Origin: Lachancea mirantina
Lineage: Eukaryota; Ascomycota; Saccharomycetes; Saccharomycetales; Saccharomycetaceae
Direction: 5' to 3'
Length of the DNA stretch: 64,000 bases
Assembly (NCBI GenBank): GCA_900074745.1
Contig: LT598463.1
Span: 527,082-591,081, forward strand
The notes beneath the pieces were generated by a model that saw nothing but the letters and a program-made list of their open reading frames with translations, did no database searches and was not told where the DNA came from. Of the stretch, positions 61,759 to 64,000 are shown piece by piece. How positions within the stretch are numbered: the first letter of the stretch is position 1; every line of letters starts with the position of its first letter. Made by a program: the position numbers and the translations under genes.

Positions 61759-62467
61759 CAACGTTACCTGTGTTACCTACGTTGCCCTATGAAGCACTTC
61801 AAGATGGGCCTAAATCGTTTAATTTTTCCAAGAAAAACCCCAAGAATCACTATTTATCGCTACATTCATAATTGAAACGCCTCTTTCCTTTAAGGCTTTC
61901 TCTCTTTATAAGAGTCCTTTTCCTAGTCTACTATGGCTCGATGCCCATCTTTGAGCCCGGCAGACAGGCACAGCTTGCCTAACGGCTGCTGCATGTACTT
62001 TCTTTTCCCGAGCAGTTCGTCCACAACGACATCACCAGATTTATCAAAAAATCCCATGGCATCAACCAGCTTGCAAATCTTTTTGATGTGCATCTGCATG
62101 CAGTCCGTTGTCAATGGAACCGGGCCTGTGAGCCGGTCTGTAAGGCGGTCTGTAAGCTGGCAGGTAACCTGGTTAGCCGAAAAGGATAACGCATTTACAT
62201 CAAACCGTTAGTGCTGGGCGGTTTCTAGTGTTTACAAGATGCGTGTTTGCAGGCACCCACTTGGCTGGTAGTGCATATTCGAAAAGTTTTGTCAAGTGTT
62301 TTGGCCTTCCTATGCAGCTGATGAGATATGCGGAAGGATCGAAAAGCGCTCTTACTAGTTTACAGGTTAAAGGAGCATGAGGAGCTGAATATCCTAAGCA
62401 AACAGATTAGATTCAAAGAGATTATAGTGGGAAGAGCTCAAAAGAAGTTGTTTTTCGGCAAAGGGAT
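61759..62467. other. CWH41 3' region and adhesin promoter
   Basis: 709 bases. Two opposed short frames at about 61923-62211 overlap (58 codons minus from the ATG at 62099; 92 codons plus); neither has recognisable family character. A short internal repeat (GGTCTGTAAG, three variants) lies at 62131-62160. Confidence 0.45.
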
Positions 62468-64000
62468 ATGCAGGGCATATGGCTCTTTTTTTTGGCTGGT
62501 ATAGCAAGGCTCTGTTTTGCAGGGTCAACCTGTAATTTTGTGCCAAGTTCTGCCACAACCGTCAGGTCGTGTGCTCCGGTAAACGGATGCCCGAACCTGG
62601 ACTTCACTTGGCATGCTGCTATGACGGGAACTATGGTTTACAACATTCAAACGACATCCGTCTCGTGGGAGAGGGACAATATTTATCATGTCACAATCCA
62701 CTGCACGGGTGCTAACTCAATTCCAATCAAAATGTTATGGTCGCTTAAGATAATTGGAGTGAATAGTCCCGATGGAGGCACATTTCAATTGTACGGCCAT
62801 AATGAGAATGTGTATCTCATCGATAACCCCACGGATTTCACGGCGACGTTCAGAGTTTATGGTGTTCCAGATTCTACGGACGCATCGAAAATCTGGTTAC
62901 CCAACTTCCAAATTCAATACGAATATTTACAGGGCTCGACTTCTCAATATGCGAGCTCATGGAGCTATGGGACGACCAATTTTGACTTGATGACCGGTTG
63001 CAATAATTACGATAACCAGGGACACTCACAAACAGATTCCCCAGGTTTTTACTGGCCTGCACAATGCCTTGATCAGTCGAACCAACAGACAAGCTCAGTG
63101 ATAAGTACACAGACAAGTCAACAGATATCTTCCCAGACGACTAACGAACGCACCGCTGTCTCCACCGTCACGACTGGGAGCACAGAGAACGGTTACATTT
63201 ATACTACCGTGTCGTATCTGACTCCATGGTCGGGTACCTTTACAAGCACATACTCTATTGCCATTACCACCATAGGCAACTGGATTTGGTGGTTCTTTGG
63301 CGAATCGATCACCATGTCCACCGTTTATTATATCGAAACACCAACTGCGGCTTTTACCACATCAACTTCGATGACCTCTGGCAATTTTCCAGCCTTGACC
63401 ACATATTCCACTGGACTGGTAACTTCAACAGGCAATGATGGGGAACAGACCGTCGAAACAATATTCTACGTACAAATTCCCATGCCCTTGACCACTTCTA
63501 CACAAGTTAAAGCTTGGACAGGGCTCATTGTTTCAACGTATTCAACTCGAATTACTACAGTAACCGTCGCCGGTACCGCCATACTCCAAACAATTTATCT
63601 CGTGGAGACACCAATTGTGGACCAAACTTCTGGCAACACGATTCCATGGAGTGGATCCTACACAACGACATATTCAACAGCGTTCAGTACCTTTACCGGA
63701 TCAGATGGTAAGGAAACTATTGAGACTATCTACTACGTTGAGACACCAATTGTGAAAGAAACTTCTGGGACCACGATTCCATGGACCGGATCTTTCACCA
63801 GTACCTTCTCAACTGACTACAACACTTTCACCGGATCAGATGGTAAGGAAACTGTCGAGACCATTTACCACGTTGAGACGCCAATTGTGGACGAAACCTC
63901 TGGGACCACGATTCCATGGACCGGATCTTTCACCAGTACGTACTCAACTGGCTACAACACTTTCACTGGATCAGATGGTAAGGAACTATTGACACTGTAT
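62468..64000 (+). CDS. Flo11-type cell-surface adhesin with Flo1-type repeats (partial, 3' end outside window)
   Basis: About 511 codons are visible, open to the window edge. Residues 1-18 (MQGIWLFFLAGIARLCFA) are a signal peptide. Residues about 20-200 are a Flo11 (fibronectin-III-like) adhesin domain, very close to S. cerevisiae Flo11: CPNLDFTWH, VTSVSW-like, MLWSLKIIGV, LIDNPTDFTATF, LPNFQIQYEYLQGS, and GCNNYDNQGHSQTD. A Ser/Thr/Gln linker follows (about 200-235). From about 240 on, flocculin repeats of the Flo1/Flo5 kind appear (PWTGSFTSTYSTGYNTFTG, GSDGKETVETIYHVETPIV), three of them exact 135-base units. Such proteins are GPI-anchored in the wall and give cell-cell or substrate adhesion. 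The last 20 bases appear shifted by one base relative to earlier repeats. Confidence 0.88.
   Translation, partial: MQGIWLFFLAGIARLCFAGSTCNFVPSSATTVRSCAPVNGCPNLDFTWHAAMTGTMVYNIQTTSVSWERDNIYHVTIHCTGANSIPIKMLWSLKIIGVNSPDGGTFQLYGHNENVYLIDNPTDFTATFRVYGVPDSTDASKIWLPNFQIQYEYLQGSTSQYASSWSYGTTNFDLMTGCNNYDNQGHSQTDSPGFYWPAQCLDQSNQQTSSVISTQTSQQISSQTTNERTAVSTVTTGSTENGYIYTTVSYLTPWSGTFTSTYSIAITTIGNWIWWFFGESITMSTVYYIETPTAAFTTSTSMTSGNFPALTTYSTGLVTSTGNDGEQTVETIFYVQIPMPLTTSTQVKAWTGLIVSTYSTRITTVTVAGTAILQTIYLVETPIVDQTSGNTIPWSGSYTTTYSTAFSTFTGSDGKETIETIYYVETPIVKETSGTTIPWTGSFTSTFSTDYNTFTGSDGKETVETIYHVETPIVDETSGTTIPWTGSFTSTYSTGYNTFTGSDGKELLTLY
63611..64000 (+). repeat. Tandem 135-bp flocculin repeats
   Basis: Units start at 63611, 63746 and 63881 (each CCAATTGTG), exactly 135 bases or 45 codons apart; the third is cut by the window edge. 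More diverged units precede them from about 63200. Near-identity of neighbouring units points to recent unequal exchange or conversion. Confidence 0.92.

Noticed and set aside
61923-62211. Opposed small frames between CWH41 and the adhesin gene (58 codons minus from the ATG at 62099; 92 codons plus).
   Set aside because: Neither has a family signature. The plus frame is Ser-rich and the minus frame is of chance length.

Overview
The window is nuclear DNA from a budding yeast of the family Saccharomycetaceae whose genome appears not to have been duplicated (a pre-WGD lineage such as Lachancea, Zygosaccharomyces, Torulaspora or Kluyveromyces; I cannot settle the genus). The reasons are compact single-exon genes with very close S. 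cerevisiae homologues, and gene order. From left to right the homologues interleave two S. cerevisiae segments: chromosome VII-L (PMA1, PUF4, PDR1, ERG4, SCL1, MPO1, LEU1, KAP122, ATE1, JAC1, CKB1, GET1, ALK1, STT3, PIB2, PGD1, TRP5, CWH41) and chromosome II-L (PDR3, LDB7, SLA1, HIR1, ALK2, LAA2, SCT1, FMT1, RRN6). PDR1/PDR3 and ALK1/ALK2 are each one gene here. Systematic names and orders are from memory.

Layout. 1-10 kb: the 3' end of PMA1 (proton pump), an old yellow enzyme gene, PUF4 (mRNA-binding), PDR1 (drug-resistance regulator) and ERG4 (last step of ergosterol synthesis). 10-21.6 kb: LDB7, SCL1, a 2.6-kb gene-free gap with scattered LTR-like remnants, MPO1, SLA1 and LEU1 with a perfect Leu3 palindrome upstream. 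21.8-28.2 kb: HIR1 and KAP122. Both reading frames lack their conserved N-terminus, and in both a short first exon plus a canonical intron restores it. 28.5-35.1 kb: ATE1, JAC1, CKB1, GET1 and a haspin kinase gene. 35.9-40.7 kb: a nest of LTRs around a decayed, internally deleted Ty1/copia element on the minus strand. 41.5-49.4 kb: LAA2, STT3, PIB2, SCT1. 49.7-61.8 kb: tRNA-Asp(GUC), FMT1, an unrecognised gene, PGD1, TRP5, RRN6, CWH41. 62.5-64 kb: the 5' part of a cell-surface adhesin with a Flo11-type head and Flo1-type 45-residue repeats, running off the window.

The genes are mostly unrelated housekeeping functions, not an operon-like pathway. Recurrent themes are ER/glycan biology (STT3, CWH41, GET1, MPO1, ERG4, SCT1), amino-acid synthesis under Leu3/Gcn4-type control (LEU1, TRP5) and TORC1/endosome biology (PIB2, SLA1, LAA2). 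I found no defence-like or otherwise new multi-gene system. The most notable items are the two introns, the chimeric adhesin, a candidate +1 frameshift heptamer kept in the dead retroelement, an uncharacterised gene at 51.2 kb, and an inversion relative to S. cerevisiae.
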